Shown: positions 53,558 to 62,531 of the stretch, piece after piece
Layout of the letters: the number at the start of each line of letters is the position of its first letter
Position numbering within the stretch: position 1 is the first letter of the stretch
DNA from: Bin55 sp963667455
Lineage (GTDB): Bacteria > Pseudomonadota > Gammaproteobacteria > Pseudomonadales > Azotimanducaceae
Assembly (NCBI GenBank): GCA_963667455.2
Contig: CAXXFR010000025.1
Location: 102,729 to 166,728 of the forward strand
Direction: 5' to 3'
Length of the DNA stretch: 64,000 bases
The notes under the pieces: model-generated
Told to the model about the DNA's origin: nothing
Database searches by the model: none
What the model saw: the letters and a program-made list of their open reading frames with translations, nothing else
Made by a program: the position numbers and the translations under genes

Positions 53558-54657
53558 GGCTTTCGTCCCAAGTGAATCTTGCGATAAAAGAAGCTGCGAT
53601 CCCTCAAGAGCAGATCGTGGGAGTCTTGGTCGAGCCATTCAAATCGATCGTTCATCGAGGGTATGTCCAAGTTGGAGTTGAGCTGACGGATGAGCGTGTG
53701 ACCTCCGGGGGCAAGGTGGTCCCACGTGCTCGCTAGAAGCGATCTGGCTTGATCATCGGAGAGCCAATCCAGAACGTTTGAGAGATGTATGTAGTCGAAT
53801 ATCCTCTCGCACTTTCCCAAGTATTCCTCGATCGATTCTTGATGAAATGTCTTTGTCGGAAGCCGATTCGGTAGTTTCATACTCAGCCAAGGTACGGAGT
53901 GACCCGGAGGAGATTGATTCAACAGCACTTGCCAGAGGTAGTGATTGGACTCGGTTGGCAGTTGCGTAATCGCCCATTGGGTGCGTTGAAAGAAGTGAGC
54001 TGAAAAATCCTGTAGTCGATTCCGAGTCGCCTCTTCTCCGAACAGGTGGACCAAATTGGGCAGAGCCATCACACGATTGAGTACAGATTCAAGGCGATTC
54101 AAAAAGCCCTGCATTGACTCTAGCAAGCTGATGCGCTGCTGGAAATCATTCTGCATTAGCAATTGGGAGATGTCTTCGTGATCGTCAGCGAGTAGCCGGG
54201 AAACTGCGCCAAACACGATCTCATAGCGTCCGATGAAGTCCAAGCCACGACTTGCGAGCACGGCTAAGGGTCCTAAGGACTGAAGGTCAAGTTTGTATTC
54301 TGTCGCCAATTGAGCGAGTTGTGTCCCACGCTCTTCTTTAGCCATCGGCTCGTGACCCAGCAAACCTGCTCTATGGGAAGGCGGCACACTATCCTGAATT
54401 AGCAGCTTGAGACGTGTTAGAACAATTTGGGCTGGATTGGGATCCACGACGACCATTTCGTCAATATGGCCGAGTGTATTGAGCGCACACACTGTACAAC
54501 CGCCAGAAGCAATGATCAGGGCATTGCAACCGGATTTTGATCGTCGCACCGTTTCGATGTCCAAGAGGGGATCTTCCCGTACCTGAGCAAAGCGCACCGG
54601 AAGGTCGGTCGCGGTATCCAACCAATCTTGACTCGTCTCGACGTCCCAGTCTGCCAT
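53554..54657 (-). CDS. DUF3419 / BtaA-like aminocarboxypropyltransferase
   Basis: 367 residues. SAM-binding fold with NALIIASGGCTVCALNTL and EMVVVDPNPAQIVLTRLKLL, and the C-terminal LSNVLDWLSDDQARSLL...LAPGGHTLIRQL typical of DUF3419. The characterised member BtaA moves the 3-amino-3-carboxypropyl group of SAM to diacylglycerol to make betaine lipids. No BtaB methyltransferase is near; instead a GNAT-like protein and a diiron oxidase follow in one operon, so the acceptor may differ. Confidence 0.75.
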   Translation of the reverse strand: MADWDVETSQDWLDTATDLPVRFAQVREDPLLDIETVRRSKSGCNALIIASGGCTVCALNTLGHIDEMVVVDPNPAQIVLTRLKLLIQDSVPPSHRAGLLGHEPMAKEERGTQLAQLATEYKLDLQSLGPLAVLASRGLDFIGRYEIVFGAVSRLLADDHEDISQLLMQNDFQQRISLLESMQGFLNRLESVLNRVMALPNLVHLFGEEATRNRLQDFSAHFFQRTQWAITQLPTESNHYLWQVLLNQSPPGHSVPWLSMKLPNRLPTKTFHQESIEEYLGKCERIFDYIHLSNVLDWLSDDQARSLLASTWDHLAPGGHTLIRQLNSNLDIPSMNDRFEWLDQDSHDLLLRDRSFFYRKIHLGRKP

Positions 54658-54702
54658 AGGTTGTAGCTTGTTTGCCAGTTGTCCTCGCCAGGCAAGGCTC
54701 TG

Positions 54703-54730
54703 ATAATATCCATTGTTATAAGAGCTCTAA
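54703..54730 (-). promoter_or_regulatory. Possible promoter of the DUF3419 operon
   Basis: On the minus strand TTAGAG (54725-54730), 16 bases, then TATTAT (54703-54708), 45 bases before the DUF3419 start. The -10 matches consensus at five of six positions; the -35 is weak. Confidence 0.4.
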
Positions 54731-54928
54731 CGCACCTCTAAAGGCTTCGCGCCCACGCCTCGACAAGTGAATATCTCCTCAACAAATCTAACGAATTGGG
54801 GAGGGTCTGTCCTCGACAGACAAGTGTCTTAGCCAGTTGCATGGCGCTCTGTCTCACAACGAGTCGCCGCCGACTCGCCCTCGCTATTGATGGGGGTTTC
54901 GACTGAATCACGGACTGAGTCGAGCGCG

Positions 54929-55852
54929 ATGACTTGGTCTTCGCTCGTGGCAATCTTCTTACTTGCACTTGTGGCTACTATGATGCTCGGCTGCAACCGA
55001 GCCGATCAAGTTCCCGACGACTCCCCTCTCCGCGATCTAGTGCCAGAACAAAGGCCTGCAACTGGTCCGCTAGGTCAAACGACCGTTTACTGGCCTTCAA
55101 CACATACTGCAGAACAAGCAACGAAAGCATTCCAAGAGCTCAGCACCCAACACCAGCAACAGCTCGAACCGCTCAACGAAATATTGCACGACCGGAAAGA
55201 GCTTATGTCGCAATTGCCGAGTTTGCCTCCACGTCAGGCCATCGCTGTCATTGAATTCCTCCGTACCATCGATGGACGCGCGACCGACTTCTATGACTCG
55301 ATGCCCGAAGACCAGATGAAAGAACTGGCGCGCCAACACGACCAAGGCTTCATGGAGCCGCTAGAACGTGCATCGCCAGTTGGCATTGCGAGGAAGGAGA
55401 TCGAATCCAGCAACGCCGATGACGATAGTTCGCTCCTAGCCAAACTGTTTGGTCGAAAAATAGTGAGGCTGGAGAGCCAAACTGGCGCTTCTTGGTCTGA
55501 GAATCTGAACCCTCTTCCGTCTGAACTACTGCATCCAGACTCAAAAAACTACATATTTTGGTCACTGGATGAAGCGAAGAGGTTTTATTCGAAGACTATT
55601 TATGGAGGTAGCTTGCTGGTCCGTGAATACGAAGTCCACGAATTCGGAGCCTATCGTTCGAATCTTGTGATAGCCAACAATGAGGCAGTGGTAATGCCGT
55701 ATTGCTACTACGACAACGAGTGGACCACGAACCTCTTCGCCTTCGATGGGCACAAAAAGTACTCTGTCTATCTACAAGGGCGGCTCGCTGGTCAAGAACT
55801 CGACGATTTTGTTGGCTACATGAAGTGGTTTATCGAGTACAATGTTAACTAG
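54929..55852 (+). CDS. Putative lipoprotein of unknown function
   Basis: 307 residues, no family recognised. The N-terminus MTWSSLVAIFLLALVATMMLGC looks like a lipoprotein signal (Cys at residue 22), followed by a polar linker, a helical segment (QELSTQHQQQLEPLNEILHD...QAIAVIEFLR) and a beta-rich C-terminal part (SLLVREYEVHEFGAYRSNLV, NNEAVVMPYCYYDNEW). TTG or ATG codons at 54887-54890 are also open but would put charged residues before the signal. Divergent from the DUF3419 operon. Confidence 0.6.
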   Translation: MTWSSLVAIFLLALVATMMLGCNRADQVPDDSPLRDLVPEQRPATGPLGQTTVYWPSTHTAEQATKAFQELSTQHQQQLEPLNEILHDRKELMSQLPSLPPRQAIAVIEFLRTIDGRATDFYDSMPEDQMKELARQHDQGFMEPLERASPVGIARKEIESSNADDDSSLLAKLFGRKIVRLESQTGASWSENLNPLPSELLHPDSKNYIFWSLDEAKRFYSKTIYGGSLLVREYEVHEFGAYRSNLVIANNEAVVMPYCYYDNEWTTNLFAFDGHKKYSVYLQGRLAGQELDDFVGYMKWFIEYNVN

Positions 55853-55965
55853 CAATGTTGAAAGATATAGAGTCAATTTTGCCAATATCAATATACAGAA
55901 TGTCATTGATTAGAGAAGGTGTTCTGTTGATGAATATTTCAGAATATTAAGAAAGTGACCCTAAT

Positions 55966-56400
55966 ATGTTAGTACACAAAATGCTAATCTTGCTGGTATT
56001 CGGCACTCTGCTGATCGGTTCATCTGTTTTGGTCATTGTCCTTCACTTACGATCTAAACGACGGTACGACTATCCACTCGTGAACCTAAAAAGTGCCGCT
56101 ATTGTTCTGCTGTTTGTGATTGTTGGCGGTAAGCATTATTTTCTTCCAACCTTGATGTCGCGGGAGATGTTCGTTTTGCGTTCGATGGGTGGACACTGGG
56201 ATCCGGGCTCGCTTGGCGTGTGCATCGTGCTGGGAATCGATTTACTCGGATTCTTTGCGATCTCGTACTACCTGGAAAGGAAGACAAGCTGGCTTATGGG
56301 GTTGGGAGGTGCCGCTATTTTGTGGATTTGGTTGACTCAGTTGTTTCTGGTGTTTCTGCTGATTGTCGAAGGTTTCATTGACGTTTCCTTCTTGGTGTAG
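55966..56400 (+). CDS. Small integral membrane protein of unknown function
   Basis: 144 residues, four hydrophobic helices (about 4-27, 43-58, 75-98, 108-138) joined by short basic loops (HLRSKRRYDYP, YLERKTSW). No family recognised. The 110 bp before it are strikingly AT-rich compared with the rest of the window. It may be co-transcribed with the lipoprotein upstream. Confidence 0.6.
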   Translation: MLVHKMLILLVFGTLLIGSSVLVIVLHLRSKRRYDYPLVNLKSAAIVLLFVIVGGKHYFLPTLMSREMFVLRSMGGHWDPGSLGVCIVLGIDLLGFFAISYYLERKTSWLMGLGGAAILWIWLTQLFLVFLLIVEGFIDVSFLV

Positions 56401-56802
56401 GCAAATCACGGTGTCAGCGCAGAGTCATGTTTGACAGCTGACTCACAGATCTTGCCGCCTCTGGGACCTCCAAGTATTCGACTGTCCACCCCACAACACC
56501 CGTATCCCTGAACTTGGTTCTCTTCTCAGGACGTCTCCCAATCCGTGACCGTTGAACGTACCACTTCCGGTCTCGTGGACGAAAGCGGGTGCACAGGGGA
56601 TGTGTCAGACCATGATCAACGAGGACTAACCATCGTGACCATCGAAATCATCTAACGCTTTGCTCCATAATTAGCGAACACGAAACGAGTCTGAGTCATT
56701 CTGAAGATCGAACGGTGCGAAACGTAGCAGTCGCTTGTTCGATGAGAAACCGGACCAGACGCCCAAGCCTGCAACGGGAATAGCTCTCGGTCGAGATAGA
56801 CG
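56401..56802. other. Gene-free interval
   Basis: About 400 bp between the membrane protein and the NTF2-like gene. I see no convincing coding frame, RNA gene, repeat or terminator. Confidence 0.5.
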
Positions 56803-57495
56803 ATGCCACGGGATACCGCACTTCACGCCTATTGGAACTTCTTTGAAAGTTTCAACTCTCGAGATCCCCACGAGTTCTCGATGGCACTCCACTATCCGCA
56901 TGTTCGTATCAGTTGGCGCCAAGAACCCCGAATCATTGCCGATGCCGAGGTCCACGCACTGAACACCTCGTGGCAACCAGTTCTCGAATCGGGATGGGAT
57001 CACACCGTCGGCGCACAGCCTCAAATCATTCACACATCCGACAGTAAGTGGCACATACAAGGTGGGTGGACACGAGTAGATTCCAACGATTCCCCCATCC
57101 TGTCCAACCACGTGAGCTACATCGTTACTCGTATAGACGACAGCTGGGGAATTCAATGTCGATACGGAACCGACCTTGGCGACCACGTATCCAACGAGAG
57201 CAGTCGAGAAGCACATGATGCCGTCGAAGCATTCAGACGTGCCATTCGTCGTGGCAGTCGGGAAGAGGCCATGAAAGTTTGCGGACCGAGCGTCTACGTG
57301 GTCGATGTTGGTTTTGCGAGGGCTGTTTCGCCTCCCGAGTTTCTGCCTCTTCGTGATGTAGGTACTGCAAACATCGAAGACATTCATGCGGGAACTCATT
57401 CCGCCACCATCGCTCTGACGGGCAGTCTTAACAGCGCACTTCTGTATCTGACCGACCAAAACGGTTGGAGAATTCGGGCAATCTCATGGATTTAG
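56803..57495 (+). CDS. Tandem NTF2/SnoaL-like domain protein
   Basis: 230 residues made of two cone-shaped NTF2-like domains: residues 1-125 (YWNFFESFNSRDPHEF, SMALHYPHVRIS, VSYIVTRIDDSWGIQCRYG) and 130-230 (AVEAFRRAIRRGSREEAMKV, LYLTDQNGWRIRAISWI). Such domains act as small enzymes or ligand binders. It overlaps the aldo/keto reductase by 10 bp, so the two are translationally linked. A 262-codon open frame on the opposite strand has no protein-like features. Confidence 0.7.
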   Translation: MPRDTALHAYWNFFESFNSRDPHEFSMALHYPHVRISWRQEPRIIADAEVHALNTSWQPVLESGWDHTVGAQPQIIHTSDSKWHIQGGWTRVDSNDSPILSNHVSYIVTRIDDSWGIQCRYGTDLGDHVSNESSREAHDAVEAFRRAIRRGSREEAMKVCGPSVYVVDVGFARAVSPPEFLPLRDVGTANIEDIHAGTHSATIALTGSLNSALLYLTDQNGWRIRAISWI

Positions 57496-58481
57496 GAAGA
57501 AGAAAGCTTGGCACTACCAGTGTCGAAGTGACTGAACTTGGCTTCGGTGGGGCACCTATCGGAGCAGTCGGAGACCGACTGGAAGAAGACGTTGCTGATT
57601 CAATCGTTGCTACGGCATGGGACGGAGGAGTCCGGTACTTCGATACAGCTCCACTCTACGGGCACGGTCTATCCGAGAAAAGACTTGGGCGCAACCTAGC
57701 ACGCTATTCGCGAGAACAGTTCACAATCTCCACAAAGATCGGCAGATTGCTGGTCCCCAAGAATCAAGGTCAGCGCTTCGACGGAATGCGCGACAACGAG
57801 CCGGTGGCCATTCAATACGACTACTCGGCCGATGCCGTCCGCCGGTCCGTCGAGGCCAGCCTCGAGCGGCTCGGATTGGATCGAATCGATGTGCTGCTCT
57901 GCCACGACATCGATGCTTGGACTCACGGCGAGAAACAACCTTCCATCTACCAAGCCGCAAGCGAAGGTGCCTTGCCAGAAATGCACCGATTGCGTGAAGA
58001 AGGAATAGTTCGAGCAATTGGCCTTGGTGTAAACGAGTCCGCTGTTTGCACCCGAGTTATGCGGGAATTCGATCCCGACTGCTTTCTGCTTGCTGGCAGG
58101 TTCACGCTCTTGGAACAAGAGCCTCTCGACGAAATGCTACCTCTATGCCTAGAGAAAAGCGTCTCCGTGATCATTGGCGGTCCCTACAACTCCGGACTGC
58201 TTACCTATGTGGATCGAAGACGAGCAACCTATGATTACAAGCCTGCGCCTGACGATCTGTGGGAAAAGTCTCAAAAGATTCGCAAAGTTTGCGAGTCACA
58301 CAACGTGGATATGCGAGCAGCAGCCTTGCAATATCCCTTGCGGCACCAAGCCGTTGCTTCGGTGATCCCCGGAGTGTGGTCGTTGGACGAAGTCGCAACC
58401 AATCTCGATCTGGTTCAGCGTGATCTTTCCGATTCGCTGTGGTCGGACCTCGCGGATGGGGGTTTGTCTCGATCCTGGTGA
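57486..58481 (+). CDS. Aldo/keto reductase
   Basis: 331 residues, TIM barrel. The tetrad is visible: Asp and Tyr in YFDTAPLYGHG, Lys in TISTKIGRLL and His in VLLCHDIDAW. The GFGGAPIG start and RAAALQYPLRHQAVASVIPG end resemble D-threo-aldose/L-fucose dehydrogenases. Start at ATG 57486, where family similarity begins; a TTG at 57465 is rejected. Its stop is followed at once by the b561 frame. Confidence 0.87.
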   Translation: MDLGRRKLGTTSVEVTELGFGGAPIGAVGDRLEEDVADSIVATAWDGGVRYFDTAPLYGHGLSEKRLGRNLARYSREQFTISTKIGRLLVPKNQGQRFDGMRDNEPVAIQYDYSADAVRRSVEASLERLGLDRIDVLLCHDIDAWTHGEKQPSIYQAASEGALPEMHRLREEGIVRAIGLGVNESAVCTRVMREFDPDCFLLAGRFTLLEQEPLDEMLPLCLEKSVSVIIGGPYNSGLLTYVDRRRATYDYKPAPDDLWEKSQKIRKVCESHNVDMRAAALQYPLRHQAVASVIPGVWSLDEVATNLDLVQRDLSDSLWSDLADGGLSRSW

Positions 58482-58508
58482 GTGGCGCGGACCGACTGCA
58501 TCCCACAA

Positions 58509-59171
58509 ATGAACGACTCGACCAAGAGCGGGAGTAAGAATCCACTCATTTGGGAGTGGCCGCTAAGAGTCTGGCACTGGCTCATTGCCATCTGTGCAGG
58601 TACCGCTCTCACTACGGGCCTCGTGACCGAATGGAACGCAATGGACCTCCACACTTGGGCCGGAATGTCCGTTGTTGCGCTGTTAGCCTTTCGTCTACTG
58701 TGGGGAATAGTCGGAGGAACCTATTCTCGGTTCAAGCACTATTTCACGACTCCTCAGAAAGTGTTTCGACACTTCACCGGAAATGCGCCGGCCGAGGCTC
58801 ATACGGCACCGGGTATTGCGCTGGTGGTTTGCTTGATGGTTGCCCTAACGGTACAAGCCGTCGCTGGGCTTCTTACAACCGATGATGTCTTCATCGAAGG
58901 TCCACTGGTTCAGTTCGCTTCCGATGAGGTCGTGGAATTTGCGACTGACCTACATCACAATGCTTGGTGGTTCGTGATCGGGCTCATCGGCGTGCACTTG
59001 TCCGCCCACATCGTCTACGGAGGGATCTTCCGAAGCCCGACTCCGCTCTCGATGTTCTCAGGCAGAAAGCATGTTCCCGTAGCCCCTACGGAGTTCTCCT
59101 TACTCCGAGCGATTCTTTGCTATGCCGTTGCTGTAGTAGTTCTACTCGTTCTCTTGTACTACTCTCGATAG
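58509..59171 (+). CDS. Cytochrome b561-family membrane protein
   Basis: 220 residues, four helices. Likely haem-ligand His residues are in RVWHWLIAI, DLHTWAGMSV and HHNAWWFVIGLIGVHLSAHIVYG. Inner-membrane electron transfer, commonly paired with cytochrome c'. ATG at 58509 is chosen; a GTG at 58482 directly after the upstream stop is also open and cannot be excluded. Confidence 0.83.
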   Translation: MNDSTKSGSKNPLIWEWPLRVWHWLIAICAGTALTTGLVTEWNAMDLHTWAGMSVVALLAFRLLWGIVGGTYSRFKHYFTTPQKVFRHFTGNAPAEAHTAPGIALVVCLMVALTVQAVAGLLTTDDVFIEGPLVQFASDEVVEFATDLHHNAWWFVIGLIGVHLSAHIVYGGIFRSPTPLSMFSGRKHVPVAPTEFSLLRAILCYAVAVVVLLVLLYYSR

Positions 59172-59596
59172 GGGTCGTGGCAGCCCTTGCAAGCACGGCC
59201 AATTCCACCTACAGCTTGAGCGATCTCTCGTTCTGTCGCATCTTCCTTGTCCAGAACGTCCACGAGTGCTTGGGTTGCCTCTTGGAAAGTCTCTATGGTC
59301 TCGGCGAACTTTTCCGGTTCTTCCCATATCTTGTCGAGCGCTTCTCCGCCCTCGGAACCTTCCTCAAACAGGGAGTCCATGATGTCGGCGTAGTCATTGA
59401 GAGCATTCGCGTGCATCTTGAGGTGTGAGTCGAAAGGCACCTCGTCACCGACGATTTTTCTTAACGATGCGAAATGCGCACCGACCGCTTCCATGGACTC
59501 GTGGCGATAGTCGGCAATCTCCTCATTTGCGGCTAGGCTGGTAACGATCAAGACCGCCATCGCGGCATGGACGAAAGTTCGGGGTCTGCGTTGCAT
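59159..59596 (-). CDS. Cytochrome c' (class II)
   Basis: 145 residues: signal peptide (FVHAAMAVLIVTSLAANEE), four-helix bundle, and the C-terminal haem site ACKGCHDPYRE. GGAGAG precedes the ATG at 59596. Its 3' end overlaps the b561 gene by 13 bp in convergent orientation. Periplasmic; binds small gases or carries electrons. Confidence 0.88.
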   Translation of the reverse strand: MQRRPRTFVHAAMAVLIVTSLAANEEIADYRHESMEAVGAHFASLRKIVGDEVPFDSHLKMHANALNDYADIMDSLFEEGSEGGEALDKIWEEPEKFAETIETFQEATQALVDVLDKEDATEREIAQAVGGIGRACKGCHDPYRE

Positions 59597-59707
59597 TGCG
59601 CCACTCTCCGTTGTTGGTTGGTTCACTCACGGATTATAGGAAGCGTCTGAGGGTCCACGTGCGATTCAAGTCGTCGACGAACGGATATCAGAAATTCACT
59701 CGGCTCT

Positions 59708-60514
59708 TCAAGTTCCCGTGAATTTTGGTTCGCGTTTTTCAAGAAACGCCGCGCGAGATTCCCGCTGGTCATTTACCGCTCGACGCGGATACGAAAGACT
59801 CGTGTATTCGTAGCGGAGCGCTTCTTCAAGCGGGACTTCCATGTTGTTCTGCAATACACGTTTTGAGGTGCGCAATGCCAGCGGCGGCCACCGCGTCATT
59901 TGTTGAGCAAAACTCAATGACTCGTCCACAAGATCATCGTGATCGACGAGTCGATCAATCAGGCCGATGCGATAGGCCTCTTCCGCCTCTACCATGCGGC
60001 TTGAGTAGATCAAATCCGCCGCCCGGGAGTATCCAACGATGCGAGGCAGAAAGAAGCTCATCCCACTGTCCGGCGATAGATTCCGCTCGATGAAGACTGT
60101 CTTGAAACGGGCTCGGTCCGAGCCGACTCGTACATCACACGCCAATGCCAAGCTCATTCCAGCTCCAGCTGCAACGCCGTTGATGGCACCGATGACCGGC
60201 TTGTCCAATCCGTACAGCGCGAGTGCTTGACGACCTACCCAACCATATTCGTCAAGAGTTGGATTCTGCTGAGAAGTAGGTTCTTCCTTCTCGGAAGCCC
60301 TTGGCCCTGCCGTTAGATCAGCACCCGAACAAAATCCACGACCTTCGCCTGTGACGACCAGACTCTGTATCGAATCATCGTTCTTCGACTCTTCAAGTGC
60401 CGCATGCAGATCATCTTGCAACTCCCCGGAGAGAGCATTGAGCTTCTCAGGCCGATTGAGTGTGAGCAAGGCAACGTTTTCGAGCTTTTCAAGCGTCAGA
60501 ACTGAACTGTCCAT
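59708..60514 (-). CDS. Enoyl-CoA hydratase/isomerase family protein
   Basis: 268 residues, crotonase fold. The oxyanion hole is formed by GRGFCSGADLTA and INGVAAGAGMSLALACD; ERNLSPDSGMSFFLPRIVG supplies the region of the second catalytic acid (an Asp here). Hydratase or isomerase of fatty-acid or aromatic-acid degradation; reminiscent of PaaG-like members. GAGGAG precedes the ATG closely. Confidence 0.87.
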   Translation of the reverse strand: MDSSVLTLEKLENVALLTLNRPEKLNALSGELQDDLHAALEESKNDDSIQSLVVTGEGRGFCSGADLTAGPRASEKEEPTSQQNPTLDEYGWVGRQALALYGLDKPVIGAINGVAAGAGMSLALACDVRVGSDRARFKTVFIERNLSPDSGMSFFLPRIVGYSRAADLIYSSRMVEAEEAYRIGLIDRLVDHDDLVDESLSFAQQMTRWPPLALRTSKRVLQNNMEVPLEEALRYEYTSLSYPRRAVNDQRESRAAFLEKREPKFTGT

Positions 60515-60570
60515 AGTCTCCTCAACTCCGATTGGATTCAGATTGGCAAACTAGCATACGTCATCGACCA

Positions 60571-62418
60571 TCAAGCGAATACTTGGTCGCAGAGTTCCTC
60601 AAAATGCTCGACGCGGGGTGCCAATCCCTCAACTGTCGCTCGCCAGAAATCGGGCTTCGAGATGTCCGAATCCAGATGTTGCTCGGCCAGATCTTCCGCG
60701 CTCATCCTGCCGGTGTCGCGCAACAAGCCCGTGTACCGATCGAAGAAGCTGTCTCCGAACGACTCTCTCCGCTGATAAATGCCCTGGCTGAACAGATAGC
60801 CGAACAGATACGGGAAGTTGTAGAAGCTCGTTCCGGAAATGTAGAAGTGCAGCTTGTTGATCCAAAACAGATCGTCGGGTTCCGACAGCGATTCGCCGTA
60901 CCACTCCTGCCACGCGTTGGCCATGAGCGCTCGCAATTCACGAGGTAGCAGCGGTTTGTCCGCTCGAGCATCGTAGAAATTGCGTTCAAACTCGAACCTT
61001 GTCGGAATGTTGAGCAAAAACGACGTAATTGCCGCAAGTTCTTCCCAGGCAACTGCAAGACTTGTTGCTGGATCGCTCGATTGCTTCAGTAACGCGTCTC
61101 GAACCAACGTCTCACCAAAAGTACTAGCCGTTTCCGCGAGCGACATTCCATAGGACTTCTGCGAGTCCGGAAGATCTCTCATCGTCCAATGGTGAAACGC
61201 ATGGCCAAGCTCGTGGGCGAGAACGGTAACGTCCGACATCGAACCGGAATAGGTCATATAGACACGCGGAGTATTGCTCTTCGAGAATGAGGTGCAATAC
61301 GCTCCAGGTCGTTTGTTGGCTCCGACCGTACCCTCAATCCACTCTCGATCCGACATCATTCGAACAAATTCGCCCATGGAGTCGTCTACTTCGCCGTAGG
61401 AATCGGCAACAATCTCGAGTCCTCGCTCGAATGGAACCGCGGCATCCACACCGGCCATTTCAGGTGCGGGTGCTCGGGTGTCCCATGGACCGATCTTGGT
61501 CTTCTGATACGAACGTGCCATTGCCTTGGCAGCCCGTCTTGCGAGTTCTCTCGACTCTTTGGCTACATCCATCACAGCGTCCAGCGTTTCTCGCCGGATG
61601 TGACTTGCGTGCGCGGGGGCATCGAGGAAGTGCACGTCCCGTGAAACGGATCGGCGTTCGCACATCTCCAAACGCCACCCGGCCAATGCGTTGATCGCCG
61701 CCGCACAGGTTTCTTCGTGATCCGACCACGCTCGGTTGATTGCACGCCATGCATCTTCTCGCGTTCGATCCTCGGTGGATTGCATCAAGGATGCAGCTTC
61801 GGCGATGCCGACTTCTCGTTGCTCGTTGTCGTCGGCTACCAAACACCTCAACTGACCGGACAAACGGCTGTAGAGTCCACTCCACGCATGGATTCCGTTC
61901 TGGCTCAATGCACCTGCCAAGTTTTCCTCTTCAAGACTGAGCAGTTCGTGCCGTCGCTCTCTTGTGTGTCGAACCCTAAACTCGGTCTCGCTGACTCGCG
62001 GGTCGAGCAAGTATTCGTCTATCACATCATCGGGAACAAGATTGAGGAACTGCGACGAGGTTTGAAACAGTTCGTTGTAGCGAAGCCGATACTTGATCAA
62101 CGTGCCTTCAAGCAACTTCGCTTCGTCATTGTCTCCGTCTACCGAGAGCAAGCAGCTCGCAAACGTCGAGGGATTACGCAACAACTTGGACCCCGTCTCG
62201 CCGAGACTATGGATTTCACATGCTGCTTCGATAGAAGACTTTCGTTCCGCTGCACTCATCGAATCGGTGTGGTCCAGAACATCGATCAATGTCGCATTGT
62301 GCTGTTCGACCTGGTCAAGAATCCCGGTCAATTCGTCCAAGTCGGTTTGAATTTGAGGATCCGATGGCGAGGTGTATTCGCCGGAGAGATCCCAGGAAGG
62401 GCCAGTCAAGTCAGTCAT
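60571..62418 (-). CDS. pepF: Oligoendopeptidase F (M3 family)
   Basis: 615 residues, zinc metallopeptidase that degrades short peptides. HEXXH motif in LAHELGHAFHHW with the third ligand Glu in SLAETASTFGE. The C-terminal FLNIPTRFEFERNFYDAR and YYISGTSFYNFPYLFGYLFS-like segments are typical of PepF. Cytoplasmic; no signal peptide. A long open frame on the opposite strand is a shadow. Confidence 0.9.
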   Translation of the reverse strand: MTDLTGPSWDLSGEYTSPSDPQIQTDLDELTGILDQVEQHNATLIDVLDHTDSMSAAERKSSIEAACEIHSLGETGSKLLRNPSTFASCLLSVDGDNDEAKLLEGTLIKYRLRYNELFQTSSQFLNLVPDDVIDEYLLDPRVSETEFRVRHTRERRHELLSLEEENLAGALSQNGIHAWSGLYSRLSGQLRCLVADDNEQREVGIAEAASLMQSTEDRTREDAWRAINRAWSDHEETCAAAINALAGWRLEMCERRSVSRDVHFLDAPAHASHIRRETLDAVMDVAKESRELARRAAKAMARSYQKTKIGPWDTRAPAPEMAGVDAAVPFERGLEIVADSYGEVDDSMGEFVRMMSDREWIEGTVGANKRPGAYCTSFSKSNTPRVYMTYSGSMSDVTVLAHELGHAFHHWTMRDLPDSQKSYGMSLAETASTFGETLVRDALLKQSSDPATSLAVAWEELAAITSFLLNIPTRFEFERNFYDARADKPLLPRELRALMANAWQEWYGESLSEPDDLFWINKLHFYISGTSFYNFPYLFGYLFSQGIYQRRESFGDSFFDRYTGLLRDTGRMSAEDLAEQHLDSDISKPDFWRATVEGLAPRVEHFEELCDQVFA

Positions 62419-62531
62419 GGTTTAGGGCTCGAGTAGAAGGGGCAAAGATTCGGCAAATACTATACCCGCCGCTTGGTTGCGAGCAGAGCGGTCAGCGTCT
62501 GGCCAGAAGGACAAACAGCTTGACGTGGTCG

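Noticed and set aside
56671..57459. 262-codon open frame on the minus strand
   Set aside because: It overlaps the NTF2-like gene, which shows paired domain repeats and couples to the next gene; the minus frame has neither a ribosome site nor a recognisable fold.
61717..62436. 239-codon open frame on the plus strand
   Set aside because: Antisense to pepF; no protein-like features.
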